Assembly: GCA_965601825.1 (NCBI GenBank)
Contig: OZ271839.1
Location: 682,001-746,000 of the forward strand
Reading direction: 5' to 3'
DNA: 64,000 nucleotides
From: HXMU1420-13 sp965601825
GTDB lineage: Bacteria > Bacteroidota > Rhodothermia > Balneolales > Balneolaceae
Position 1 is the first letter of the stretch; the number at the start of each line of letters is the position of its first letter. The notes below the pieces were generated by a model that searched no databases, was not told the origin of the DNA, and saw only the letters and a program-made list of their open reading frames with translations. This document shows positions 8,743 through 17,755 of this stretch, one piece after another. The position numbers and the translations under genes are program-made.

Positions 8743-10464
8743 TCAAAGGTTTTGTTTTTTAAGTTCATCAACTACATATTCTGAGGCTCGCATCGAAAGT
8801 GCAAGAATAGTCCAGGTCGGGTTTTTGTCGGCTTGGGAAACGAAGGTGCCGGCATCCACCACGAATACATTTTCACAATCATGTAACTGAGACCATTTAT
8901 TAGTCACTGAAGTTTTTGGATCATCTCCCATTCTTGTAGTTCCGACTTCATGTATAATTTGACCAGGCGCTGTTAATCCAAAACCGCGATCCTCACCAGG
9001 CTTGTCTCCCATCATGATTCCCCCTGCTGATGTCAGTACTTCTTCCATCAAATCTTGAGCATGTTTTGCTTGTAGGTACTCGTACTCCGTCCACTTATAA
9101 TTGAATTTCAAAACAGGAATTCCCCATTGATCTACTTTATCAGGATCAATTTCGCAGTAGTTATCATATTGGGGGACACTTTCCCCACGCATGGATATTC
9201 CGATCGTTGACCCATAAAACTTCTTCATATCGTCTCGAAGTTTGTCCCCATATCCGCCAACAGTGCCTCCGATATATTTATTCAAATCAGTGATATTGAA
9301 TCCGGTACCATAGGAAGGGTGACCAAGTCCTCCCCAAATCTCAAAATGATAACCCCTTGGGAAGTCAAGCTTAGCATCGTTTAGCCACCATGGTGTATAA
9401 ACATGTAATCCACCAACACCATCTTCATTATAAGTTTTACGATTCAAAAGATCGGGAATGAGCGCCATACGATCGGCGCCGGTTGAATCATGAAGATATC
9501 TCCCCACCACTCCACTACTATTCCCTAATCCATTCGGGTGCTGTGTACTTTTAGAATTCAGTAAGATTCTGGCCGTTGAGCAAGCAGATGCTCCCATAAC
9601 AATCACTTTGCCATTTATTTCTCGCTCCGATCCATCCTCTTTATTGATATAGGAAACTCCAGTGGCTTTGCCTTCTTCATTGGTGATGACTTCACGTGCC
9701 ATTGCATTCACAAATAAATCTATGCGACCAGTTCCTTTTTGGGCAGGAAAGATGAGGCAGGTTCCGGATGAGAAATCAGCATAGATCTGACATGCTCTAA
9801 AGCACTGATTACAGTAAAAACAAACCCCGCGATCATTATTTAAGCGCTTTGTGAGGATTGAAAGTCTAGAAGGAATAACCGGAATTCCGGCTTTTCTCGC
9901 TCCTTTGATATAATACAGTTCGTGTAATCTAGGCTTTGGAGGAGGTAGAAAGAATCCATCTGGCTCATTATAAATGCCTTCTTTACTCCCAAAAACCCCA
10001 ATCATCTTATCAACTCTATCATAGAAAGGTTTGACGTCATCGTATCCGATTGGCCAATTATCGCCTAATCCGTCAATATCATTTCGCTTAAAATCGAGTG
10101 GTCCAAACCTAAGGGAAATTCTTCCCCAATGATTGGTTCTCCCCCCAAGCATCCGAGATCGAAACCACCAGAAATCGGTTCCTTCTTCTTTAGTATAGGG
10201 TTCACCATCGATGTTCCAACCGCCGTATGCTGCGTCCCAGTCACCGAAATTTCGCAACGGTGTTGAAGCACCTCTTCTTGGTGATTCCCATGCCGGGCGA
10301 AGTTGACTTCGATATTGGTCTTGAGCTGGATCAAAAAATGGACCAGCCTCTATGATAGCAACGCTTAATCCATTTTCAGCCAGAATCTTGGCTGACATCC
10401 CGCCACCGGCGCCTGATCCAATTATAACCGCATCATACTCTTTTCTCGATTTGATGATTTCCAT
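8743..10464 (-). CDS. GMC family FAD-dependent oxidoreductase (gluconate/sugar dehydrogenase-like)
   Basis: A 573-residue flavoenzyme, probably oxidising a sugar, polyol or sugar acid. The N-terminus has the FAD motif AVIIGSGAGGGMSAKILAENG followed by IIEAGPFF. The middle has GGRTNHWGR. Around residues 215-225 there is a cysteine cluster, CFYCNQCFRAC, seen in membrane-dehydrogenase-type GMC proteins. The C-terminus has EVGTTRMGDDPKTSV and VVDAGTFVSQADKNPTWTIL, with the catalytic His/Asn region. No Tat signal is present on this subunit; export may rely on the Tat signal of the partner encoded just downstream. The operon sits between two related repeat elements. The exact substrate cannot be read from the sequence. 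Confidence 0.9.
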   Translation of the reverse strand: MEIIKSRKEYDAVIIGSGAGGGMSAKILAENGLSVAIIEAGPFFDPAQDQYRSQLRPAWESPRRGASTPLRNFGDWDAAYGGWNIDGEPYTKEEGTDFWWFRSRMLGGRTNHWGRISLRFGPLDFKRNDIDGLGDNWPIGYDDVKPFYDRVDKMIGVFGSKEGIYNEPDGFFLPPPKPRLHELYYIKGARKAGIPVIPSRLSILTKRLNNDRGVCFYCNQCFRACQIYADFSSGTCLIFPAQKGTGRIDLFVNAMAREVITNEEGKATGVSYINKEDGSEREINGKVIVMGASACSTARILLNSKSTQHPNGLGNSSGVVGRYLHDSTGADRMALIPDLLNRKTYNEDGVGGLHVYTPWWLNDAKLDFPRGYHFEIWGGLGHPSYGTGFNITDLNKYIGGTVGGYGDKLRDDMKKFYGSTIGISMRGESVPQYDNYCEIDPDKVDQWGIPVLKFNYKWTEYEYLQAKHAQDLMEEVLTSAGGIMMGDKPGEDRGFGLTAPGQIIHEVGTTRMGDDPKTSVTNKWSQLHDCENVFVVDAGTFVSQADKNPTWTILALSMRASEYVVDELKKQNL

Positions 10465-10592
10465 CGATGTAAACTCCCGAATTAGTGACCCAAATAACGG
10501 GTGGAAGTTAACAGATTATTGGCGGGATGAAAGCTATTTGATTATTTCAATTTTTAAACACTGAGCTATTAAGCTAATTTTTACTACTTCTT

Positions 10593-10934
10593 GTTCTTTT
10601 GTACCGACAAAAGAACCAAAAACTCCCGGCGAGGTTGGCTTTCGGGCAGTGAATCTTCTGAATTCTACCTAAAACCAATCGGTCGTCTACGCGACCAGGT
10701 TTTAGGATTCGAATTCTTGGATAGATTAACTGCTATTCCTTCATCCACCCAATGCCGAATTGAATAGGGCTCGGTTTTTAACTCCATCTATTAATTAAAA
10801 TCCGAAAGAAATGCGGTAGGGATGATCAATTGCTAGTAATGATCGTTAGCAAGAAATGAAACCGAAGTACATTAGCGGGTGAATCTACATTTCTTACGGT
10901 GACTTTTGGGTACTTTTGGTCAATCAAAAGTACC
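10593..10934. repeat. Complete structured intergenic element, copy 2 (modules A + B)
   Basis: It opens with GTTCTTTTGT/ACAAAAGAAC (10593-10616) and closes with GGTACTTTTG/CAAAAGTACC (10909-10934). Module A (10593-10758) is roughly 90% identical by eye to 7644-7808, including the nested hairpin at 10660-10716. The loop of that hairpin differs while the stem is intact. The second half is module B, shared with 6841-6994, not the module C of copy 1. The region 10465-10975 has no gene; outside the element nothing is recognised. Confidence 0.75.
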
Positions 10935-10975
10935 ATAAAATCAAATACCTTACTCTTATTAAGGCTGAAATGTAC

Positions 10976-11413
10976 TTATCCAATAATTTTCAGTTCTATT
11001 TGAGCCCCTTCAGGTAAATCTTGTATCTGTTTTGCAATATCTCCTGCTCTAATGATGATCTCATTTAAGGGAGCGGCTTTAATATTGTTTATGGAATACT
11101 CACCACTGAGTGGACCAGGAATTACCAAATAGAATTTTCTTCCTGTTTGTAATGGGCCATAGGTATTTGTAGCAGAATCGACCAGGTTTTTCATATACCA
11201 GTCATGTAAGAATTCTTGATCTCGGGATAGTTGATCCAACTCTTCTCGACTTCTGGCAATTATCTCACAATTAAGATCTTCCGGTATTAACCTCCAGTAG
11301 CAACCTAGACTGTCTTTTATGATCAAGTTTCCAAAATCATTTTCACCAATTACTTCAACGGGATCAATGCCGATCCATCCCCATGAATCTTTGATTATTT
11401 CAATCAAATTCAT
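10976..11413 (-). CDS. DUF1851 / T6SS immunity Tdi1 C-terminal-like protein
   Basis: A 145-residue cytoplasmic protein. The pattern FGNLIIKDSLGCYWRLIPEDL, followed by a C-terminal YGPLQTGRKFYLVIPGPLSG, resembles the DUF1851 (T6SS_Tdi1_C) domain. Proteins of this group include an immunity protein that protects against a type VI effector, but many are orphans of unknown role. Here there is no toxin or secretion gene nearby. It lies 6 bp upstream of the amidohydrolase pair on the same strand and may share its transcript only at the distal end. The assignment is by eye and moderate. Confidence 0.6.
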   Translation of the reverse strand: MNLIEIIKDSWGWIGIDPVEVIGENDFGNLIIKDSLGCYWRLIPEDLNCEIIARSREELDQLSRDQEFLHDWYMKNLVDSATNTYGPLQTGRKFYLVIPGPLSGEYSINNIKAAPLNEIIIRAGDIAKQIQDLPEGAQIELKIIG

Positions 11414-11419
11414 ATAAAA

Positions 11420-12610
11420 TTAGTCTTGCTTCACGCCATTTATGAAAACATCCTGAACATTGGTTACATATTCAAAGGGATCGCCATCAAAAAGAACGAT
11501 ATCAGCATCTTTGCCCTCTTGAATAGAACCCACACGATCGTCAATATCTAACAATTCGGCAGCATTGATAGTTAGAGCTTTAAGTGCTTCTTCAAATGGC
11601 AATCCATTAGCCATTGCTACTGCAGCCTCAAAGAGTACTACGCGGGTTTTAGGTACATAAGCTTCAAATCCACTTTGGAAAGCGAAAGGTATACCAGAGT
11701 TATGGAGCATTCCAGCAGTTTCCATGTTCACGTTCTTAGCATCACCACGAGGACGAAGCATAGTTGGATGAACAAACACTGGAAAACCAGCCTCTTTCAA
11801 TTCATCCAACATTAAATAAGCCTCTGCAGCGCCATCAATTACCATTGGAAAGTCAAACTCACTTTGTAACCTAATGGCGGTCATTATATCGTTTGTTTTA
11901 TGTACCGTTACCATGGCTGTAAGCTTTCCTTCTAATAGATCTGCAAGTGCGTCCATCTTGAGATTCATGGTTGGAGGCTCATCACTGTTTCTCTTCTCCA
12001 GATAATCCTGAGCTTTGATCAACTCCTGCCGAAGCATAGCAACACCTTTAGCTCGGGTTCCCGGCTTTCTGAAATCACTATCTAAGTTATCACCTAAAGT
12101 GAATGCAAGCATTTTAGAAGGATTCAGAACCGCATCATCAATTGTTTTACCGGTTGTCTTCACGATCATGGTTTGTCCACTTATTAAGGCTCCGGGTCCG
12201 TGACCGGTATGAATGGTTGTAACACCAAGGTTTCTTAAATGAGAAACAAGTACTTCCTGAGAATTGTAGGCATCAATAGCTCTTAGTTCAGGCTGAATTG
12301 CATTCGACGTTTCTAACTGATCTTGATCATGATCTTGATTTAAATAACCTGCTAAACCAACTACGGTATGAGCATCAATGAGCCCAGGAGTAACAACAGC
12401 AGCTTCATAGACTTCATAATCTCGAGGGATTATCAATCGACCTTCGGGACCTACCATCTCGATTATCCCATCTTTTATAAGAACAATTCCATTTTCAATG
12501 GGACCGCGATCACCGTTCATGGTATAAACCAAATCACCTTTGATTGCGATTTGAGCAAAAGCAGAACTAGTTACAAATAATAGGATGGCTAAGACTATTA
12601 AAACTCTCAT
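11420..12610 (-). CDS. Amidohydrolase-fold protein lacking metal ligands (probable pseudoenzyme)
   Basis: A 396-residue exported protein (signal peptide ending SSAFAQ) with the composite-domain layout of imidazolonepropionase-like amidohydrolases and the usual C-terminal GSIQEGKDADIVLFDGDPFE. Aligned by eye with its upstream neighbour, the metal-binding positions are changed. The HxH motif is His81-Thr-Val83 (GLIDAHTVVG); the Gln-His of VVLQHVSEAY is VIDGAAEAY; the YHTDDG aspartate region is FQSGFEAY. The ATG overlaps the upstream stop by one base (TAATG), so translation is coupled. It probably forms a heteromer with that enzyme or has a binding role. Family membership is secure; loss of catalysis is inferred. 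Confidence 0.85.
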   Translation of the reverse strand: MRVLIVLAILLFVTSSAFAQIAIKGDLVYTMNGDRGPIENGIVLIKDGIIEMVGPEGRLIIPRDYEVYEAAVVTPGLIDAHTVVGLAGYLNQDHDQDQLETSNAIQPELRAIDAYNSQEVLVSHLRNLGVTTIHTGHGPGALISGQTMIVKTTGKTIDDAVLNPSKMLAFTLGDNLDSDFRKPGTRAKGVAMLRQELIKAQDYLEKRNSDEPPTMNLKMDALADLLEGKLTAMVTVHKTNDIMTAIRLQSEFDFPMVIDGAAEAYLMLDELKEAGFPVFVHPTMLRPRGDAKNVNMETAGMLHNSGIPFAFQSGFEAYVPKTRVVLFEAAVAMANGLPFEEALKALTINAAELLDIDDRVGSIQEGKDADIVLFDGDPFEYVTNVQDVFINGVKQD

Positions 12611-13917
12611 TAGTGCGCCTCCTCGGTATGATGATTGAAAACTCCGCTTCGGTAAATCTCGAAACCTCCTGTGGCATATTTTAGGTCATCAGGATTATTT
12701 CTATCCCAAACTTTATTTCCTTCGATCCATGTTTGCTCAACTTTAGTATATACACTAAATGGTTCGCCAGAAAGGATTACGAAGTCAGCATGTTTGCCTT
12801 CTTCCAGGCTGCCAATAATGTGTTCTGCATCTAACATGCGGGCATTATTAATGGTTAAGGCTTCTAAAGCAGCTTGTCTGCTCATACCTTCTCGCATCGC
12901 CATTGCAGCAGATCTTAAGAATAGTCGCGAATCAGTAATTCCATCATCTGTGTGATAACCAAACCACGCCCCGGCATCTTCAAGTACTTTACCACTAGTA
13001 TTGCTGAAGTCCATAGCTTCTAGTTTACCGCCATTTGAATCGAGTGCTATTAAGGAGGCTGGTACTCCAGCAGCAACAATTTCATCGGCTACTTTATATG
13101 CTTCACTCACATGTTGTAGCACCACTCTATACCCAAATTCTTCGGATAATCTGATAGCGGTTAAAATATCATCATGTCTGTGAGTGTGATGATGAACGAG
13201 TCTTTTACCCTCAAGGACCTCAACTAAAGCCTCCATTCCAATATCTCGAGCGGGCATTTTCGATTCGTCTCCATCTGCTGCCTCCACCTTATCCATATAG
13301 TTTTGCGCTTTGATAAATAATTCACGAATCATTGACGCCGACTTTGCACGCGTACCTGAAAAAGGTGGATTTCTAAGCGGGTTGGTACCATTTGCCATTT
13401 TTAATCCACCGAAAATGTTGTTCTCTTCATCAACAACGAGCAGCATATCTTCAATCATATTCGCTTTTCGAAGTTTTAGATACACTGTTTGGCCGCTCAT
13501 TAAATGTCCGGAGCCCGGCATCACATTTATTGATGTTAATCCACCAGCTAAGGCTCTTATAAAAGTAGTACTTCTTGGATCAATGGAATCCATAATTCGC
13601 ACTTCAGGATGGGTTGTAGCAGAGCGATCACCGCCATCTCCTTCACCAAGATGTGAATGTGGATCAACTAAGCCAGGCATTATTACTTTGCCTGAAACAT
13701 TAATTCGTTCAGCTCTTCTTGGGATACGGGTATTAGCATCACCAACAGTTACAATTTCCCCTCGATGTACCACGAGCACTCCATTTTCAATTTCATCACC
13801 CACAACCGGAATGATATGTGCTCCAGTAAATGCAACTGGGTTTTCCTGGGCGTGTAGATTTGTGGAGGCAAATATGAAGAGTATGCCCCCTATGATCAGA
13901 CAGGTTAGTTTTTTCAT
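12610..13917 (-). CDS. Secreted imidazolonepropionase-like amidohydrolase
   Basis: A 435-residue metal-dependent hydrolase with a signal peptide (IFASTNLHAQ). Active-site positions are present: HSH at 87-89 (LVDPHSHLG), the His-rich VHHHTHRHDD, the His in VVLQHVSEAY, and Asp in YHTDDGITD. The C-terminus returns to the small beta-domain (GSLEEGKHADFVILSGEPF). Relatives act on cyclic amides, dipeptides or similar periplasmic substrates; the substrate here is unknown. It is the first gene of a coupled pair with the degenerate paralogue at 11420-12610. Confidence 0.9.
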   Translation of the reverse strand: MKKLTCLIIGGILFIFASTNLHAQENPVAFTGAHIIPVVGDEIENGVLVVHRGEIVTVGDANTRIPRRAERINVSGKVIMPGLVDPHSHLGEGDGGDRSATTHPEVRIMDSIDPRSTTFIRALAGGLTSINVMPGSGHLMSGQTVYLKLRKANMIEDMLLVVDEENNIFGGLKMANGTNPLRNPPFSGTRAKSASMIRELFIKAQNYMDKVEAADGDESKMPARDIGMEALVEVLEGKRLVHHHTHRHDDILTAIRLSEEFGYRVVLQHVSEAYKVADEIVAAGVPASLIALDSNGGKLEAMDFSNTSGKVLEDAGAWFGYHTDDGITDSRLFLRSAAMAMREGMSRQAALEALTINNARMLDAEHIIGSLEEGKHADFVILSGEPFSVYTKVEQTWIEGNKVWDRNNPDDLKYATGGFEIYRSGVFNHHTEEAH

Positions 13918-14034
13918 AAATCAGGCTGGTTTATTCCGAGCCTGAAGTTAGTGAAATTTAAATGGGATGAAAGGATGGATTTAATGGGAGGACTGAATTC
14001 GAGTAAGTGTTTAGGTTCGTACCGAAATGAACAA

Positions 14035-14080
14035 AAAACCTCAGTAAACACGATTTTAATCTGAGTCTAGCTGAGGTTTT
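14035..14080 (-). terminator. Probable intrinsic terminator of the 14112-14591 gene
   Basis: Read leftward, AAAACCTCAG and CTGAGGTTTT form a 10-bp stem with a 26-base loop, followed directly by a T-run (TTTTTTG). It lies 32 bp past the stop of the leftward gene ending at 14112, which is the right place and orientation for Rho-independent termination. The long loop lowers certainty. Confidence 0.6.
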
Positions 14081-14111
14081 GGTTAGCAGTTAGAAGATTA
14101 GCTTGAAACAA

Positions 14112-14591
14112 CTACGAATTTAAATCGACTGCCCAACAAATTCCTATCTCTCCTCCTGTAAGTACGCGTTTATCAAAATAATCCGGGATACTCGAATGCG
14201 CCGTAAAATAGATGCCTAATACAATCAGAGCAGAACCTGAGTAGCCTGGCTTTAACTCATGAATTAATTTTTTCACGTCTGCCTCGATCCCGGGAACAAA
14301 GTTCTTATAATTTTCAAAAGATTGGCACTTTAGCTCTACAATTACATTTTGAACACCCGGATTGTGAGCATTAAGTAAGAAATCAGCTGCTTTTCTTTGA
14401 GAAGTATATACTGCCTGTTCGCGAAGGATATCAGTAGTATTGTTAATTCCAAGTATATAGTTATAAATCTCAGCCTGAGCCCAACCTTCCCAGCCTCCCT
14501 TTTGTGGCCACATTGTTGCAATTTTTGGAATATTCGCTTCGGCCCATGCGATTACTGCTGCAATGAATTCGTTGTAAGACATTGTTGCCAT
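14112..14591 (-). CDS. Hypothetical protein with a PD-(D/E)XK-like pattern
   Basis: A 159-residue soluble protein of unknown family. A good ribosome site (AGGAG, six bases before the ATG at 14591) supports the start. The central part reads KAAD (Asp70), then 15 residues later VIVELKCQS (Glu86-Leu-Lys88) at the end of a predicted beta-strand. An earlier Glu41 sits in a helix (WAQAEIYNYIL). That order, helix Glu, Asp, ExK, is the arrangement of PD-(D/E)XK nuclease folds. A nuclease role is therefore possible but unproven. The gene is followed by a good terminator candidate and has a 415-bp empty region upstream, so it is probably transcribed alone. Confidence 0.55.
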   Translation of the reverse strand: MATMSYNEFIAAVIAWAEANIPKIATMWPQKGGWEGWAQAEIYNYILGINNTTDILREQAVYTSQRKAADFLLNAHNPGVQNVIVELKCQSFENYKNFVPGIEADVKKLIHELKPGYSGSALIVLGIYFTAHSSIPDYFDKRVLTGGEIGICWAVDLNS

Positions 14592-15006
14592 GATTTACTC
14601 CTATAGTTGATTTGATTATTAAAACTGAATTATAGATGGTATGTAATCAGCCAGAATAATTAGCCTAACAGAGTATCAGTAGTTGAGTACACTCGTGATG
14701 AGCTCGTTTTTCATAAATTTTATATCCCCATATTCGAAAAAATCTACCCAGTAATGAGATTTTAAAAAGCTCAATAAACCCCCGAATGACTATACACAAA
14801 AACCGATTAGCCATATTTTTCAAATTATACAAAGCAATTAGTAGCTATGTATTTTGAATTTATTATTCCGCAGAACATTGCTTCAATATAGAGTTAATAA
14901 AAGCAAAATCAAGTGGATGCGGAAAAAATATTGAATAAAAGTAATAGTTGAAGTTTTTACCGGGCATTACTCTCGAAGATGGGGCTTAATCGTCCTTTAA
15001 AATAAC
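14592..15006. other. 415-bp noncoding region
   Basis: AT-rich DNA between the small PD-(D/E)XK-like gene and the amidohydrolase gene, both leftward. Apart from the ribosome site of the former (AGGAG at about 14598-14602 on the minus strand), no gene, RNA or clear repeat is recognised. The promoter of the 14591 gene should lie here. Confidence 0.5.
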
Positions 15007-16404
15007 TTAGTTATACATCGCCTCAATCTCAGCTAATTTCTCATCAATCATTTCTCTAGATAGCCATGTACCATTAACCATGACACCCGAGTGATTTCGA
15101 ATATAGTCTAGATCTTCCAATGGATTTCCATCCAAAAGGATAAGGTCAGCACGCATACCTTCTTCAATGGTTCCAAATATATCTTTATTAGAGAAATAAT
15201 CACCCACTGCCTTAGTACCAGAATGGAGAATTTCATAGTTGGTCATGCCGGCGTCTTTCATAAAAGGTAGTTCACGATGTATAGAGAAGCCCGGAACGCT
15301 AAATAACTGCGGAGCATCTGTTCCCATAAGAATTTTAACACCTGCTTTATTCATTTCACCTAGAAGGCGTTGACGGAGATCTGCGTGCTTATTTGCGTCA
15401 TTAAGATTCAGGCCGGGATTATCGAATACGTTTTTCTGAACGAAGTTATTGTAGTTAAATCGTACCGCCTTTGGAATGTATTTTAATTCATCATATGCCA
15501 TCATTGCTTCATAATCACCAGCTCCAATTATGGTTTCCCAAAGCGCTTGAGTGGGAACGACCCAAACACCGGCATCTTTAGTTTTCTGTATGATTTCGGC
15601 CATTTTGTTGTCTAAATCGGCTCCTTCATAAGCTTGTAAGAAAGCAACATATCCATCAATATGTTCCATTGTTTCCTGACCTGCTTCAATAGCTCTTTCA
15701 ATCCCAACTTCATCAGGAATATGGCCTCCAAACCTGATTCCTAGCTCATTTGCAGCATCAGCCATTGCATTATATTCATCCAAAGTTAATCCAGGGTGAA
15801 TTTTTAATAAATCCCAGCCCTCTTCAACTTGCTGTTTTACTTTGTCAATTGCTTGTGCAGGTGAATCAACAGAATAACCATTAAAACTAGGGCCGGCGAG
15901 GTATAGATTTGGGCCTATATATTCACCAGAAGCTACTTTGTCTTTTAGTTCAAGTTGATGATTATAACCAAGCATTCCTCTTACAGTTGTAATACCGGCT
16001 GATACATAGAGATATAAAGTGCTTTTTACATATTCCTCATCAAAATAGGATGGCGCATTTGCCGGTGGATGCGTTGGAGGAACATGGCCGTGCATTTCGG
16101 CTAATCCTGGAATTAAGTATTTGCCAGATCCATCTATAACTTGAGTATTTGAGCTGAATTTAATTTTTGCGTCATCAATGATCATGGAAATCCGCCCATT
16201 CTCAATTAGCACAGTTTTGTTTTCTAGGATAACACCTTCTTCAGTCATTGGAATTACATTCACATTAGTGAAGGCATGTGTGAGCTGATCACCATTAAAC
16301 TCATATTCAATTTGGTTTAAGACCCAGGATTCACCTGATTGCCACGAAAAGAAAACAATAATTGTAAGTAGAGGAATGGATAGAAGAAGTTGAGCTCGCT
16401 TCAT
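15007..16404 (-). CDS. Secreted amidohydrolase, imidazolonepropionase/prolidase-like
   Basis: A 465-residue metal-dependent hydrolase beginning with an uncleaved or cleaved membrane-spanning signal (LLLSIPLLTIIVFFSW). All expected ligands are visible: HGH (LAEMHGHVPP), the Lys of DLLKIHPG, His in FGGHIPDE, His in METMEHIDGY-like context (EHIDGY), and Asp in LMGTDAPQL. The C-terminal return domain is intact (GTIEEGMRADLILLDGNPLE). Relatives include Xaa-Pro and Xaa-Arg dipeptidases and organophosphate acid anhydrolase-like enzymes. It is not closely similar to the pair at 11.4-13.9 kb and looks like an independent, active enzyme. Confidence 0.88.
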   Translation of the reverse strand: MKRAQLLLSIPLLTIIVFFSWQSGESWVLNQIEYEFNGDQLTHAFTNVNVIPMTEEGVILENKTVLIENGRISMIIDDAKIKFSSNTQVIDGSGKYLIPGLAEMHGHVPPTHPPANAPSYFDEEYVKSTLYLYVSAGITTVRGMLGYNHQLELKDKVASGEYIGPNLYLAGPSFNGYSVDSPAQAIDKVKQQVEEGWDLLKIHPGLTLDEYNAMADAANELGIRFGGHIPDEVGIERAIEAGQETMEHIDGYVAFLQAYEGADLDNKMAEIIQKTKDAGVWVVPTQALWETIIGAGDYEAMMAYDELKYIPKAVRFNYNNFVQKNVFDNPGLNLNDANKHADLRQRLLGEMNKAGVKILMGTDAPQLFSVPGFSIHRELPFMKDAGMTNYEILHSGTKAVGDYFSNKDIFGTIEEGMRADLILLDGNPLEDLDYIRNHSGVMVNGTWLSREMIDEKLAEIEAMYN

Positions 16405-16481
16405 AAAAATGACTTAATTCAATTCCAAAGAATGGAATCCGAAGCGTTCATTCAAGTACAGCTATTACTATTGATGTTTTT

Positions 16482-16925
16482 TTACTGATTATCTCTATCT
16501 CTCGTTCCCAGTCTCTTTGGGTGATTATCAGCTTCCTGAAGTTCATCAAAAGCCTTTTGAAAATTACTCATTAGCTCCATATAGCCTTTAGAGTCAAGCA
16601 TGCGTTGTTCGAGTTTTCTTGATTTTAAGGTCTCATTTCTGGAATACTTGACAAATCTATAGAATTGAAATTCTACTAAATCACCTTCATCGTCCTCCAG
16701 GTAAATCTTGCCAAATTCATCAACGCTTCTAAAAGTGAAGACATACTGACCCTGGCCTGAGTTTCCATCTGTATATTTGTGATAAGTCCCCCAATCAAAT
16801 TTTTGGCCAGTTAAAGCTTGAGCAATATTCCAGCAATTAATGCGATCGCCATCTTTCCAGTGTAAAATTTCAGGATACCACGTGTGTGGTGGTTTACCCT
16901 TTTTCTTATTTGTGAATAGTCCCAT
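16482..16925 (-). CDS. Hypothetical protein, 147 aa
   Basis: Not recognised. It is a soluble, charged protein with a basic start (GLFTNKKKGKPPH), a tryptophan-containing first half (WYPEILHWKDGDRINCWN), a middle that reads like a small beta-barrel (GQYVFTFRSVDEFGKIYLED) and a helical, charged C-terminus ending RLGTRDRDNQ. It lies 6 bp after the membrane-protein gene 16932-17672 on the same strand and is likely co-transcribed with it. Confidence 0.6.
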   Translation of the reverse strand: MGLFTNKKKGKPPHTWYPEILHWKDGDRINCWNIAQALTGQKFDWGTYHKYTDGNSGQGQYVFTFRSVDEFGKIYLEDDEGDLVEFQFYRFVKYSRNETLKSRKLEQRMLDSKGYMELMSNFQKAFDELQEADNHPKRLGTRDRDNQ

Positions 16926-16931
16926 CGTTCT

Positions 16932-17672
16932 CTATTTAATGCCCTTGAAAAGTAATGGAACTGCCTTACTAAATGAAATCGGATTGGTTACAGTTGTTTG
17001 GTCAAAAACTGGGAGCATTAAAGTAGCCCTATAGAAGAAGAATAAACTGATTGCCATGATTGTATGAGCTACATCCAAATGATTAAACCAGATACTTGGC
17101 GCTATTTCACTGGTGTAGAAAAAGGCGGCAAATGTTGCGAATAGTGTTGACAAACAAATCATTCTACTTCCCGGGTTCTGGGTTTGCATGAATATGTAGA
17201 AATGGATGGGAAGTACAATTAATCCTAGTCCATAAGCCGAATGAACCTGAATAAAGAAGAAGTTAAGTGTTCCAAAAGTTAAAACAGCAAAAACGATCAA
17301 TTCTATCACATTGGCAATTTCTAAAAAACGAGCAAAACGACGTTTGAGTAATGGAAAAGCATACATTATTGTTGCGCGCTCTATAGATGAAACAGCAAGC
17401 ATACTAATTAGCCAACCTGGTAATTTCCATACCAACCCAACTTGAGCTTGAAAAGCATGACCAAGTAAACCACCAAGAAATGTAGCCAGAGCCATGATTG
17501 AGAAATACCAGCGCATATACTGATGAACCTTCCCGGGCAGATTTTTCTTTTTTAACTTAAAAAAGGCATACAGACAAACGACGGTAATTAAGAAATCGGT
17601 AAGTGTAACTACCGGCTCCATAATTGTAATTCCAAAAAGCTCTATTGAGGGTTGGCCGCTTGGTGATAGCAT
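16932..17672 (-). CDS. Multi-pass membrane protein (DUF6962-like)
   Basis: A 246-residue integral membrane protein with about eight hydrophobic helices. The ATG at 17672 is preferred over the upstream TTG (17711), because it places the extracytoplasmic start MLSPSGQPSIELFGITIMEP directly before the first helix. A Gly/His-rich second helix (TFLGGLLGHAFQ) and an N-terminal VTLTDFLITVVCLYAFF resemble the DUF6962 group. Function is unknown; the gene is paired with the hypothetical gene directly downstream. Confidence 0.65.
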   Translation of the reverse strand: MLSPSGQPSIELFGITIMEPVVTLTDFLITVVCLYAFFKLKKKNLPGKVHQYMRWYFSIMALATFLGGLLGHAFQAQVGLVWKLPGWLISMLAVSSIERATIMYAFPLLKRRFARFLEIANVIELIVFAVLTFGTLNFFFIQVHSAYGLGLIVLPIHFYIFMQTQNPGSRMICLSTLFATFAAFFYTSEIAPSIWFNHLDVAHTIMAISLFFFYRATLMLPVFDQTTVTNPISFSKAVPLLFKGIK

Positions 17673-17755
17673 ATCAGCATTATTCAGTATAAAACACAAA
17701 TTAAATAACAAAGATGAGGAATTGATAAAGAGAACTTTACCTTATCTGCAACCTT

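Noticed and set aside
13310..13945. Long rightward open frame of 211 codons
   Set aside because: It is an antisense shadow of the 12610-13917 amidohydrolase, low in complexity (Ser/Pro/Ile-rich) and without domain features.
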